From: an uncultured Oscillospiraceae bacterium
Lineage (GTDB): Bacteria > Bacillota > Clostridia > Oscillospirales > Oscillospiraceae
Reading direction: 5' to 3'
Length of the DNA stretch: 49,075 bases
Assembly: GCA_902497145.1 (NCBI GenBank)
Contig: CABVDR010000012.1
Location: forward strand, 1 to 49,075
Translations under genes and position numbers: made by a program
Notes under the pieces: generated by a model
The model's database searches: none
What the model saw: the letters and a program-made list of their open reading frames with translations, nothing else
Told to the model about the DNA's origin: nothing
Shown here: one piece after another, positions 25,598-34,263 of the stretch
Layout: each line of letters begins with the position of its first letter
Position numbering within the stretch: position 1 is the first letter of the stretch

Positions 25598-28500
25598 TCA
25601 CTCCCGTGGCTCCAGGAGCCGCCGCCGGTGCTCTTCAAAGTCCAGCTTCGTCAGGTGCTTGGGGCCAAAGGCCATGGCTCCAAAGTTGTTGTTAAGAAAG
25701 GTCTCAGGCCGGGGCAGGCTGAGGAAAAACAGATCCAAAAAATCCCGAATCAAAGTGAAGTCGTAGTGGATCAGGTAGCGCTGAATCATGCGGCCCCAGA
25801 ATTCAGCTTTGGGCACCTTTTTCTCCCGGTCCATGTACTCCTTTTTGCCTGCAACCAGGTAAAAGATCATCTGCCGCTCGTCCTGAATGAGGGCCACCAA
25901 ATCCCGGCGCTCTCCCTCCGTCTGCTCATGGAGCAGCACCAGGTGGACCATTCCCAGCTCCTCCAGTTCCCAGGACAGGGAGAGATAGTCCAATTTGCCC
26001 ATTTCAAACCGCACCAGCAGATCGCCCAAGGTCAGCCGGGTGGCGGGGTTTATCTCCTGGGTGGAGAGGGTCCCGCCCGGCTCTCGGTAGGAGAAACGAA
26101 GGGGCGGCTTGGGCAGCACATATCGGCGGCGCAGCAGGGGGCCGCCCCGAATCTCTTCTATGGGAAATCCGCCCAAGGTGCGCTTGACGAAGTAATAGTG
26201 ATGGGCACTATTATTCCGGTATATCTTGTTGGACCACTGTCCGTTTCCGCTTTCTATGCCGTTGAGGAGCCCAATCAATGCGTCGATGGGCTTTTTGGGG
26301 GTGCGGTGTACCGCATATTCGGGCAACAAGCCTGTGCGGAAGGGGATGTGGGAAACCAGTTCAGAATCGGTATAGCAGTAGCACTCCCAGTCAGACAACA
26401 GTGCATCCCAGGCCTGGGAGGCATCCCGGAAGCGCAGCAGGGCGCAGGTGGCCGGTTCCGAGGCGGTCACAAAGCTGCGCCGGCTCCAGAGCAGAACCAG
26501 ATTGTCGTTGACCACCAGACGGGTGATCCACTTCTTTTCAAACTCCTCAAACAGCTGCTCCAGCAGCTCTGGGGTGATATCTTCCCCCTCGTAATCCAGG
26601 CTGGGCATACCAGAGCGCTCTACATGCAGGCGGCTGCACAGGCCGGGACTCAGTTTTGTCAGGTCACGGACAGGTGAGAACACTTCGTCAAAAATTTCTT
26701 TGGCTATGCGCTGGGCATGCTCCAGGGAGGATATATTATCCCGGCAGAATGCATATTGCAGCTTTGTCTCCTCCGCTGTTCTCCGGAAGGTGAGCAGCCG
26801 CCCGTTGCCATACCAAAGGCAGCAGTACAGCTCCTCCTCCGATTCCCGGTAAAAGCGGGCAGGCCGGAGAATGGCGGCACCGCCCTCCGTGGGAACCAGA
26901 CAGGCGGCTTCCCCTGCCAGAGCGGCGGCGGTCTGAGAAATCACCCGCTCGGGGACACCCAGCCGGGCAAGCCGCTCCTGCACATGGACCGCTGCATCCT
27001 CAAATTCCTCCTGGTAGGCGGACAGAATGGGGAGCAAAAGGAGAAATGTCTCGTCGTCCTCAATCTGGGAGAGACCCCAGAACGGCAGCAGCGGGTTGCA
27101 GAGTACCTGTCCATCCATGCGGTATTCCACGTAAAATTGGTGAAACAGGATTTGAATCTCCAGGGTTTGTTCCACGCTTTGGCCGTTTTCATCGGTGCCG
27201 CACTGGGTGAGCGGAATGGAGCGGGACAGGCCCGCCTGGGCCAGCCTCTGATTCCATACGGCGTTGGAGGGAAATTCCCGCTCCAACAGGGCATACAGGC
27301 TCTCTTCCCCCTGTCCCTCCGCCCAGTAGAAGGCGGTCTGGAGAAAATAGCGCAGGAAGAGAGGGTGCGAGAGGGTGCAGCACGCCGGGGTGATCTCCTC
27401 CTGGGCCAGCTGGGACAGCCGCTCCCTCTCCTGCTTGGCCGCCATCTCCTCCTCCCGCTGAAGCAGTGCTTGTCGGATGGCCTCAACGACATTTTGGGCA
27501 TAGGGCAAAGACGGATCTTCCTCATAAAGGGAGAACAGCTTTTCCAGCAGATAGGGATTGGAAAACCAACTGCACCAGTAAGGTAGGACCTGCTCCCGGA
27601 CGAAGAGACGGTTTCGGATGGCGCGGCCAAAATCCTCCCGGGCCATAAACTGATTCACCAGAGCCCGGCTCTGGGGAGAATCCGCCCCACCTGCGGCGGT
27701 TACGTCTGACCCAAGGTCGCTGTATGCGGTGCGCAGCTCCACAAAGCGTTCCCGCTGTCCGCACACCTCCGGTGCTTTCTCCATAGTGATCTCCCGCAGG
27801 CGGCCATAGAAGATTTTGGCCCGCCCCATGATGGCGGTGTTCAAATCAAAGGTGTTCCACAGCACCTCATAGGCGTCCTCGGGAAGCGGTTCATTGGAAA
27901 AAAACGCCTCCAGCAGGCGCAGGGAGACCACATTGCGCTCATGGGGGGAATTGCCGGAGCATTTTTCCTTTAGATAAGTACTGTTGTACTGGTTCACAAT
28001 TTTACCAAGCCGCTCCAAAGCCGGTTGATCCCATACATCTTCCCGAACCAGATCGCACAGGGCGTCGTAGTCCCGGTAGGCGGCGGACAGGGTCAGGTCG
28101 TTGCCCTGGAGCTTGCGCACCAGCGGCCCCAGAATGGCAATGTGTAGGATGTCATCTATCCCCTCAAAGCCCGCCCCCTCCTCCAGGGCAAACTCCGTGT
28201 GGTCCTGGTAAACCACGGCCCGGAAGCGGTAGGCCACCGCCAGGGCGGTCTGAAACTCCTTGGGGGGCGGGAACTCCTCTCCTGCCTCCTCCACCGCCCC
28301 GCGCAGCGCCTGAGTAAACCGGGGGTCCTGAAAGACGGCCAGAAATTCCGGGGAGGTAAACCAGAGGTCCCACTGTTTGCGGTCCCGGCGCTGTTTGGAG
28401 CGGTACAGCTCCTGAAAACGGTCCAGGGCTGGAGAGGTAAAGGACAGCTCGGGCTGAAGTTCATCCTGAAGCGTAAAGCCTCCAGTTTCTGAGGGGAACT

Positions 28501-28732
28501 CTTCGGCTGGAGACGCTTCCTGCTGGGGCTGCATCGTCAAACGGTCGGCAGTCTCCGACGGCTGCTCCTGCCCCCGGGCATAGGCCGTGGCCTGTTCATA
28601 GGCCCGGCGCACCGCCAGAAACTCCTCCGGATGGTCCTCCGGGTTATACTTGGCCGCCGCTGCGGCATAGGCACGGCGGATAGCGCCCAGATCCCGGGTG
28701 GGCGCGAGGCCCAAAATGTCCCAACTATTCAC
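25598..28732 (-). CDS. Large protein with degenerate J-like domain, partner of Hsp70
   Basis: A 1044-aa protein. Residues 1-55 resemble a J domain: helix I NSWDILGLAPTRDLGAIRRAY, then a loop, then FLAVRRAYEQATAYARG. The HPD tripeptide that stimulates Hsp70 ATPase reads NPE in KYNPEDHPEEF, a variant I associate with stand-alone clostridial J-like proteins. The remaining ~950 residues, probably several helical and mixed domains, are not recognisable; no membrane helix or signal is seen. The GTG start (28732) overlaps the Hsp70 stop (GTGA), so the two are coupled and surely act together. The client is unknown. Confidence 0.82.
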   Translation of the reverse strand: MNSWDILGLAPTRDLGAIRRAYAAAAAKYNPEDHPEEFLAVRRAYEQATAYARGQEQPSETADRLTMQPQQEASPAEEFPSETGGFTLQDELQPELSFTSPALDRFQELYRSKQRRDRKQWDLWFTSPEFLAVFQDPRFTQALRGAVEEAGEEFPPPKEFQTALAVAYRFRAVVYQDHTEFALEEGAGFEGIDDILHIAILGPLVRKLQGNDLTLSAAYRDYDALCDLVREDVWDQPALERLGKIVNQYNSTYLKEKCSGNSPHERNVVSLRLLEAFFSNEPLPEDAYEVLWNTFDLNTAIMGRAKIFYGRLREITMEKAPEVCGQRERFVELRTAYSDLGSDVTAAGGADSPQSRALVNQFMAREDFGRAIRNRLFVREQVLPYWCSWFSNPYLLEKLFSLYEEDPSLPYAQNVVEAIRQALLQREEEMAAKQERERLSQLAQEEITPACCTLSHPLFLRYFLQTAFYWAEGQGEESLYALLEREFPSNAVWNQRLAQAGLSRSIPLTQCGTDENGQSVEQTLEIQILFHQFYVEYRMDGQVLCNPLLPFWGLSQIEDDETFLLLLPILSAYQEEFEDAAVHVQERLARLGVPERVISQTAAALAGEAACLVPTEGGAAILRPARFYRESEEELYCCLWYGNGRLLTFRRTAEETKLQYAFCRDNISSLEHAQRIAKEIFDEVFSPVRDLTKLSPGLCSRLHVERSGMPSLDYEGEDITPELLEQLFEEFEKKWITRLVVNDNLVLLWSRRSFVTASEPATCALLRFRDASQAWDALLSDWECYCYTDSELVSHIPFRTGLLPEYAVHRTPKKPIDALIGLLNGIESGNGQWSNKIYRNNSAHHYYFVKRTLGGFPIEEIRGGPLLRRRYVLPKPPLRFSYREPGGTLSTQEINPATRLTLGDLLVRFEMGKLDYLSLSWELEELGMVHLVLLHEQTEGERRDLVALIQDERQMIFYLVAGKKEYMDREKKVPKAEFWGRMIQRYLIHYDFTLIRDFLDLFFLSLPRPETFLNNNFGAMAFGPKHLTKLDFEEHRRRLLEPRE

Positions 28733-30468
28733 AGTATGTCCTCCTCATCCTCAATGTACGGTTCTTCCCAGATATCCCGCTGGGCCCAGGCCTCCAGCTC
28801 CTCCAGATGCCGGCGCAGCGCTTCCCGCTCCTGGGCCAGACGGATGGGGCTTCCTGCCTGAAGAGCCTGGGTCAGACGCTGGATCACATAGGCGGCTTCC
28901 TCCCTGCGGCGGTCAGGCAGCTGGGCGAACAGCCTCTCCGCCCGGGACAGGAGCAGCAGATCCTCCTGCTGGGGCAGGGCCGGATTAGGAAGGGCATTAA
29001 GCCGCTCCAGCGCCTGGGCGATCTCCTCCTCCGACCAGTTGAGCCGGGGATTGAGAATTACCTTGCTTCGCCGGTCTCCCCCGCTGCTCTGGGCGGTCAC
29101 CTCCAAAATCCCGTTGATGTCATAGGCAAAGGTGACCTCCACCGATTGTTTTCCCGCCTCATCCGGCGGGACCGAGACGGACAGCTCCCCCAGAAGCAGG
29201 TTGTCGGCGGCGTAGTAGTTTTCCCCCTGGTAAATGGACAGACGGATGCGCCGCTGATTGTTGGAGAGGGTGAAAAACTGTTCTGTGCGGCGGGCCGGAA
29301 GAATGCTGCTTCGCTGGATCAGAGTGGCCATGTGGGGATTGGCGTCCTGGACGTCGTTGCAGGTGGCCACCCCCAGGGAGAAGGGGCATACGTCGGTCAT
29401 CACCAGATCACGCAGATCGGCGCAGCGCTGCTTGATTCCGGCGCACAGCCCCACTCCCAGGGCTACCGTGTACTCCGGGTGCTCCGCCAGGGTGGGACGC
29501 TTGGAAAAGAGCTGCTCCAGATAGTCCACAAAAATGCCCAGCTGGGACGATCCCCCCACCAGAATCACATCGTGGATGGCGGAAAGGGGGATGCTGCTGT
29601 CCCGGACCGCCCGGACGATGACCTCTTTAACCTGCTGAAAAATGGGCTGACAGATGACCCGCAGCGTTTCCCGGTCCAGGGGCGCACTGTATGTCTCCTG
29701 ACCGATTTGGCAGGCCAGGATGCAGCCCCGGTCTCCTGTCTGAGAGAGGCCGATTTTCCCGCGTTCTGCCAGGGAAAGCAGCTGCCGCTGCTGCTGGGGA
29801 TCCAGAGTGGACCAGGTAAGGCCGGCCTGCTGGCAGAAGTAAGCGGCGATGGCCCGGTCAATGTCGTTGCCGCCCAAGCGGTTGTTTCCCGCAATGGCCA
29901 CGATCTCCACCATGTTTTCAAAGCAGTCCACCACACTCACGTCCAGGGTGCCGCCGCCGAAATCCACGATCAGCAGCCGCTGCTCCTCCTGCGGTGCGGC
30001 GTGGCTGTGGTAAAGGGCCGCCGCCGAGGGCTCGTTCATCAGCCGCTTCACCGGAAGCTCCGCCAGCTGAGCTGCCAGCCGGGTGGCACAGCGCTGGTTG
30101 TCATTGAAGTAGGCGGGGACGCTGATAACCGCCTCCTCGATCTCCTCCCCCAGGGCCTCCCGGGCAGTCTGGGCCAGTTTTCGCAGGACCAGAGCGGACA
30201 GCTCGTGGGGCAGAAAGGTCTTTCCACCCAGCATAAATTCCTTCTGGGTTCCCATCCAGGTTTTGAAGGAGGCCGCAGTCTCTCCGGGATGGGTGATGAG
30301 CCGCTCCTTTGCCACCGCGCCTACGGTCACGGTGCCGTCCTCCAGCACGCCCACACAGCTGGGCGTCATAAACTCTCCCCACTCGTTGGGAAGCAGCTCA
30401 GGACGTCCATTTCGATATACGCTGACCAGCGAGTTGGTTGTCCCTAAATCAATTCCAATAATTGCCAC
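28729..30468 (-). CDS. Hsp70-family chaperone (HscC-like, stand-alone)
   Basis: A 579-aa ATPase. The nucleotide-binding domain begins IIGIDLGTTNSLVSVY, with VISVPAYFNDNQR, NEPSAAAL, the phosphate-2 motif LLIVDFGGGTLDVSV, AGNNRLGGNDID and VILVGGSS. A shortened substrate-binding domain (about 370-500, AQSSGGDRRSKVIL) and a helical tail follow; the end is acidic rather than carrying the DnaK EEVD-like tail. This shape suits HscC-type specialised chaperones, not the housekeeping DnaK. The GTG start has GGAGG upstream. It forms a two-gene unit with the downstream J-like protein. Confidence 0.93.
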   Translation of the reverse strand: MAIIGIDLGTTNSLVSVYRNGRPELLPNEWGEFMTPSCVGVLEDGTVTVGAVAKERLITHPGETAASFKTWMGTQKEFMLGGKTFLPHELSALVLRKLAQTAREALGEEIEEAVISVPAYFNDNQRCATRLAAQLAELPVKRLMNEPSAAALYHSHAAPQEEQRLLIVDFGGGTLDVSVVDCFENMVEIVAIAGNNRLGGNDIDRAIAAYFCQQAGLTWSTLDPQQQRQLLSLAERGKIGLSQTGDRGCILACQIGQETYSAPLDRETLRVICQPIFQQVKEVIVRAVRDSSIPLSAIHDVILVGGSSQLGIFVDYLEQLFSKRPTLAEHPEYTVALGVGLCAGIKQRCADLRDLVMTDVCPFSLGVATCNDVQDANPHMATLIQRSSILPARRTEQFFTLSNNQRRIRLSIYQGENYYAADNLLLGELSVSVPPDEAGKQSVEVTFAYDINGILEVTAQSSGGDRRSKVILNPRLNWSEEEIAQALERLNALPNPALPQQEDLLLLSRAERLFAQLPDRRREEAAYVIQRLTQALQAGSPIRLAQEREALRRHLEELEAWAQRDIWEEPYIEDEEDIL

Positions 30469-30598
30469 AAATTCTCGGCCTCCTTATTTTACTTTTGGAT
30501 TTCTCACCGGAAACGTTCCGGCCGTACCTGATCCAGTTTCCGTCTGCCGAACGCCGGATGGATTCCTTCTCTGCAGGAGCAGCGGCGACATTCGGGTC

Positions 30599-31363
30599 TC
30601 AGTTTGATACGAAACACGTTTCGTCCAGAATTTCCACATACCCCTTTAAAAAGTCGGTCAGCTGTCCGTTCTCTTCCGCGGTAAATAAGTATTGAGCCAA
30701 AAGAACCCCGGTGCGGTGCTGCTTCTGCACTGTGGAGAGTGAGTCCAGAACATCGCTTTGGTAGTTATTTTCTACCTGCTCCCGGATCAGGAACGTGAGA
30801 AATGCTCCGCTGCCCTCCTTCTGCCAATAGAGATCCGGGCCGGAATACTCCGGCGGCACAATGATACAGCGGGTCTCAGTGGACATATTCTGGGTATCAA
30901 AGTAACGCACGTAGACCGATGGGTCGTTGCTGTACTGCAGGAGTTTCTCTTTTTCCCGATAATCAAATGAGACAATTTTCTGAAACGGGACCTCCTCCGG
31001 CTGACAGAACGCGTGCTGCAGCCGCAGAACTTCCTGAATCCGCGCCTGCTGTTGTTTGGTGCGCAGGTACATCCGCTCGTACTCTTTTCGCTTTTCATCC
31101 AGGTGAAGTTCCAGCTGATGCAGTTCTTGATGGTACTGTTCCGCGCTGCAATGATTTAGATGACTGATTTGCTTAACCGGCACGCCTGAATTGCGCAGGA
31201 AAATCACATCCGCAATTTGCACCAGATCCCGGGGGGTGTAAGATCGGTAATGATTCATTTTCTTTTTAACGGAAAAAAGGCCTGCATCTTCCCAAAAACG
31301 GATGGTGGCAGCCGGGACATCCAATAATTCCGCCACCCTTCCAATGGAAAAAGATTCCTCCAT
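30599..31363 (-). CDS. MerR-family transcriptional regulator
   Basis: A 254-aa regulator with the MerR winged helix at the N-terminus (SIGRVAELLDVPAATIRFWEDAGLF, then YRSYTPRDLVQIADVIFLRNSGVPVKQI), a coiled-coil dimer helix (about 80-125) and a C-terminal ligand domain of about 125 residues. ATG 31363 has GGAGG 8 bases upstream. It diverges from a transporter-amidohydrolase operon whose promoter carries a 15-bp dyad within a 19-bp spacer, the exact geometry MerR proteins act on, so it is almost certainly the activator of that operon. The inducer is presumably the transported substrate. Confidence 0.92.
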   Translation of the reverse strand: MEESFSIGRVAELLDVPAATIRFWEDAGLFSVKKKMNHYRSYTPRDLVQIADVIFLRNSGVPVKQISHLNHCSAEQYHQELHQLELHLDEKRKEYERMYLRTKQQQARIQEVLRLQHAFCQPEEVPFQKIVSFDYREKEKLLQYSNDPSVYVRYFDTQNMSTETRCIIVPPEYSGPDLYWQKEGSGAFLTFLIREQVENNYQSDVLDSLSTVQKQHRTGVLLAQYLFTAEENGQLTDFLKGYVEILDETCFVSN

Positions 31364-31410
31364 TTTTTGCACCTCCGGAAAAGTTTTAATTCATTTTACT
31401 ACGTTTCCCA

Positions 31411-31441
31411 TTGACATTCAAGTTACTTGAAGGTGTATACT
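31411..31441 (+). promoter_or_regulatory. MerR-type promoter: 19-bp spacer with perfect dyad
   Basis: TTGACA (31411-31416) and TATACT (31436-31441) are near-consensus but 19 bp apart. The spacer holds a perfect 7+1+7 inverted repeat, TTCAAGTTACTTGAA (31417-31431). Overlong spacers with a central dyad are diagnostic of promoters that MerR-family activators untwist. It faces the transporter operon. Confidence 0.88.
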
Positions 31442-31561
31442 TCTACCACCTTTAGCACAGCAGCACAGGCGCAGGTATGCTTGTTTGGGCCCAAAGCAAT
31501 GCCTGACGCCTCTGTATGCTGCGCAGATAGGAAAGCGAAATGGGAAAACGAGGAGATGGCT

Positions 31562-32962
31562 ATGGAAACAACGGAGAAGAAAAAATTCCACTTTAAAATG
31601 CCCCATACTTATGTGATCTTGGTCTCGATTATGGTTTTGATGCTGATCCTGACCCACATCATTCCGGCGGGCGAATATGACCGCACCGAGGATGCCTTCG
31701 GCAACACGGTGGTGGTGGAGGGCTCTTACCACACCATTGACGTGGATGCGCCAGGCATCTTTGACCTGTTCCTGGCCTTGCAGGAAGGCTACGTGGATGC
31801 GGCCAACATCATGTTCCTCATCATTTTTGCCTACGGCTTTGTCTATGTACTGACCAAAAACGGAACGATGGACGCGGCCCTTGGCACGATGGTGAAGAAA
31901 ATCGGCACACGGGTATCTTTACTTATTCCAATTACCATGTTTGTGCTGGGCGTGTTAGGCTCCACCATGGGAATTTACGAGGAGGTGTACGGCCTATTCC
32001 CAGTCTTTGTCGGTATCTTCATGGCGCTGGGATATGACGCGATTGTAGGCGGCGCCACCATCTTCCTGGGCGTGTCCATCGGTTATGCCGCCGGTACCAC
32101 CAACCCCTATAACATTGCCGTGGCTCAGGACGTGGCAGGTGTAGAGCTCTACTCCGGCATGGAGTTCCGCTGGGTAATCTTTGCCGCCTTTGAGGCTCTG
32201 GCTATTTTCTATGTGATGCGCTATGCCCGCCGGGTCAAGGCTGATCCCAGCCGTTCCCTGCTTAAGGGCATCCAGGTTGACAGCGTGGAGATGAAGAGCA
32301 TCAACAGCCTGGACGAGGTGAAGATGACCCTGCGCCAGAAGCTGTGCCTGGTGCTGTTTTTCGGCGTGATCGCGTTTTTGACCTACTCGGTGCTGGAGCT
32401 GGGCTGGTACATCGATGAGATTGCGGCCCTGTTCCTGATGGCTATGGTCATCGCGGGCATCATCAGCGGCTATTCCGCCACCGAGATCTGTCAGACCTTT
32501 ATTGAGTCCACCAAGTCCATGGTGTCCTCCATGCTGATTGTGGGCTTCACCCGCGGCATCCTGATTCTGATGAAGCAGGGCTGCATCACCGACACCATCG
32601 TGTATGGTCTGGTCAACCTTCTGGACGGCGCCAGCAAGTATGTGGCCGCCTACGGCATGCTGATTTTGCAGAACATTATCAAGTTCTTCATCAACGGCTC
32701 CACCAGTCAGGCTACCATCACTATGCCTATCATGGCTCCCACCGCGGAGCTGGTAGGTCTGAGTAAGCAGATCGCCGTGCTGGCCTATCAGTTCGGTAAC
32801 GGCTTTGCCGACTGCTTCTGGCCCACCTCCTGCGCCCTGTGCTGCGGGCTGATGGGCGGCGTGCCCCTGAACAAGTGGTACCGCTTCGTTACTCCCCTCT
32901 TCCTGATGATGTTGGTGCTGGAATTCGTATTCATGACCATTGCGGTCTGGATCGGCTACTAA
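31562..32962 (+). CDS. YfcC-family membrane transporter
   Basis: A 466-aa membrane protein with about twelve hydrophobic segments in two inverted repeats. It begins MPHTYVILVSIMVLMLIL after a short lysine-rich tail and has the loop IIPAGEYDR that opens the YfcC/C4-dicarboxylate-carrier-like family; each repeat has a re-entrant Ser/Thr-Gly-rich stretch (for example FINGSTSQATITMPIMAPTAE). Members are thought to carry amino-acid- or peptide-derived anions. ATG 31562 is chosen, AGGAG lying six bases upstream. It is the first gene of a MerR-controlled operon with an amidohydrolase and a second YfcC paralogue. Confidence 0.9.
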   Translation: METTEKKKFHFKMPHTYVILVSIMVLMLILTHIIPAGEYDRTEDAFGNTVVVEGSYHTIDVDAPGIFDLFLALQEGYVDAANIMFLIIFAYGFVYVLTKNGTMDAALGTMVKKIGTRVSLLIPITMFVLGVLGSTMGIYEEVYGLFPVFVGIFMALGYDAIVGGATIFLGVSIGYAAGTTNPYNIAVAQDVAGVELYSGMEFRWVIFAAFEALAIFYVMRYARRVKADPSRSLLKGIQVDSVEMKSINSLDEVKMTLRQKLCLVLFFGVIAFLTYSVLELGWYIDEIAALFLMAMVIAGIISGYSATEICQTFIESTKSMVSSMLIVGFTRGILILMKQGCITDTIVYGLVNLLDGASKYVAAYGMLILQNIIKFFINGSTSQATITMPIMAPTAELVGLSKQIAVLAYQFGNGFADCFWPTSCALCCGLMGGVPLNKWYRFVTPLFLMMLVLEFVFMTIAVWIGY

Positions 32963-33091
32963 GGCAAAGGACCTCTTCTGAAACGGAACGGGTTAAGAGC
33001 AAACAAAGCTATGATGGCAATAAGGGTATGGAAGGCCTTGGCCTTCTGTATCCTTTTGCCCTATCCAGAGAAAATAGAAAGGAGCAGGCAA

Positions 33092-34225
33092 ATGATTCTG
33101 AAACAAGGTTTAGTGCTGTTATTTGAGGAGGGCGGGTTCGTCCAGAGGGATATCCGGGTGGAGGACGGCAAGATTACCGAAATCGCGCCGCAGCTGTCCC
33201 CCAAGGCCAATGAGGAGGTCTTTGACGCCTCCGGCAAGTACATCACCCCCGGTCTCATTGATGCCCACAGCCATATCTGCATCAGTGAGGAAGGCATAGG
33301 CGCCATCGGCGACGACTGCAATGACTACTCAGGTGCCCTTACGCCGGAGCTGGAGGTCCTGGACGGCATCTATCCCTTTGACCGGGCGGTTATGGAGTCC
33401 ATCCGTGCCGGTGTTACCGCGGCCTGTGTGTGCCCCGGCAGCGACGGGGTGGTGGGCGGCGTCTCCTCCGCCATCTCTCTGGGCGGCAAGGTGGCCGATG
33501 AGATGATTCTGCGCCGGTATGCCGCTATGAAGTGCAGCGTGGGCGAGAACCCCAAGTCCGCCAAGAACGGTTTTACCTCCCGTATGGGCACGGCCTATCA
33601 ACTGCGCAAGTGCCTAGAGGACGCCCTGGAATACCGCCACGACAAGGAAGAGGCGGAGAAAAACGGCAGCTGGTTTAAGCGGGACATTGGCATGGAGCAT
33701 ATGCTGAAGGTTCTCAGCAAGGAGATGCCCATTCACATGCACGCCCACCGCTCCGACGACATCTGCACCGCCATCCGCATTGCCCAGGAGTACGATGTGG
33801 ATCTGGTGCTGGTCCACTGCACCGACGGGATTGCCATTGCCGACTACCTGGCAAAGTTCCATTACCCGGTGATCATCGGCCCGGGCATGACCCCCCGGTC
33901 CAAGCAGGAGACCTGGAACAAGACCTATGAGACCGCGGGCGTGCTCAGCCGGGCCGGCCTGAAGGTGTGTATCACGGCTGACCACGATGTAACGCCCTTG
34001 TACTATCTACCGGTGTATGCGGCTCTGGCGGTGCGCCACGGCCTGGACGAGCTGGAGGGCCTGAAGGCCATTACCATCAACCCGGCGCAGGTGCTGGGCA
34101 TTGATGACCGGAAGGGGCAGCTGAAGGCCGGCCTGGATGCGGACATCGTGGTGTGGAATCAGCACCCCTTTGCCTATCAGACCCAAGTAGAGCAGGTATT
34201 TCTGGCGGGAAAACCCATGTGCTAA
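33092..34225 (+). CDS. Amidohydrolase (imidazolonepropionase-like metal-dependent hydrolase)
   Basis: A 377-aa metallo-hydrolase with the composite beta domain (residues 1-50 and the C-terminal end, ending LKAGLDADIVVWNQHPF) around a TIM barrel. Metal ligands appear at HSH (H59, H61), H217/H219 in HMHAH, H242 in LVHCTDG and D297 in ITADHD. It should hydrolyse a C-N bond, for example in an acylated amino acid, cyclic amide or small peptide. AAAGGAG precedes ATG 33092. It lies between two YfcC transporters in one operon, so its substrate is probably the transported compound. Confidence 0.9.
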   Translation: MILKQGLVLLFEEGGFVQRDIRVEDGKITEIAPQLSPKANEEVFDASGKYITPGLIDAHSHICISEEGIGAIGDDCNDYSGALTPELEVLDGIYPFDRAVMESIRAGVTAACVCPGSDGVVGGVSSAISLGGKVADEMILRRYAAMKCSVGENPKSAKNGFTSRMGTAYQLRKCLEDALEYRHDKEEAEKNGSWFKRDIGMEHMLKVLSKEMPIHMHAHRSDDICTAIRIAQEYDVDLVLVHCTDGIAIADYLAKFHYPVIIGPGMTPRSKQETWNKTYETAGVLSRAGLKVCITADHDVTPLYYLPVYAALAVRHGLDELEGLKAITINPAQVLGIDDRKGQLKAGLDADIVVWNQHPFAYQTQVEQVFLAGKPMC

Positions 34226-34263
34226 ACATTTAAATACTCCGTAGGGGGAAAGGGAGAACAGCC

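Noticed and set aside
28807..30447. 546-codon plus-strand frame opposite the Hsp70 gene
   Set aside because: It is the antisense shadow of a clearly recognisable Hsp70; high G+C coding sequence keeps the opposite strand open. Long frames at 2735-3976, 13593-14672, 25454-26677 and 18791-19906 are shadows for the same reason.
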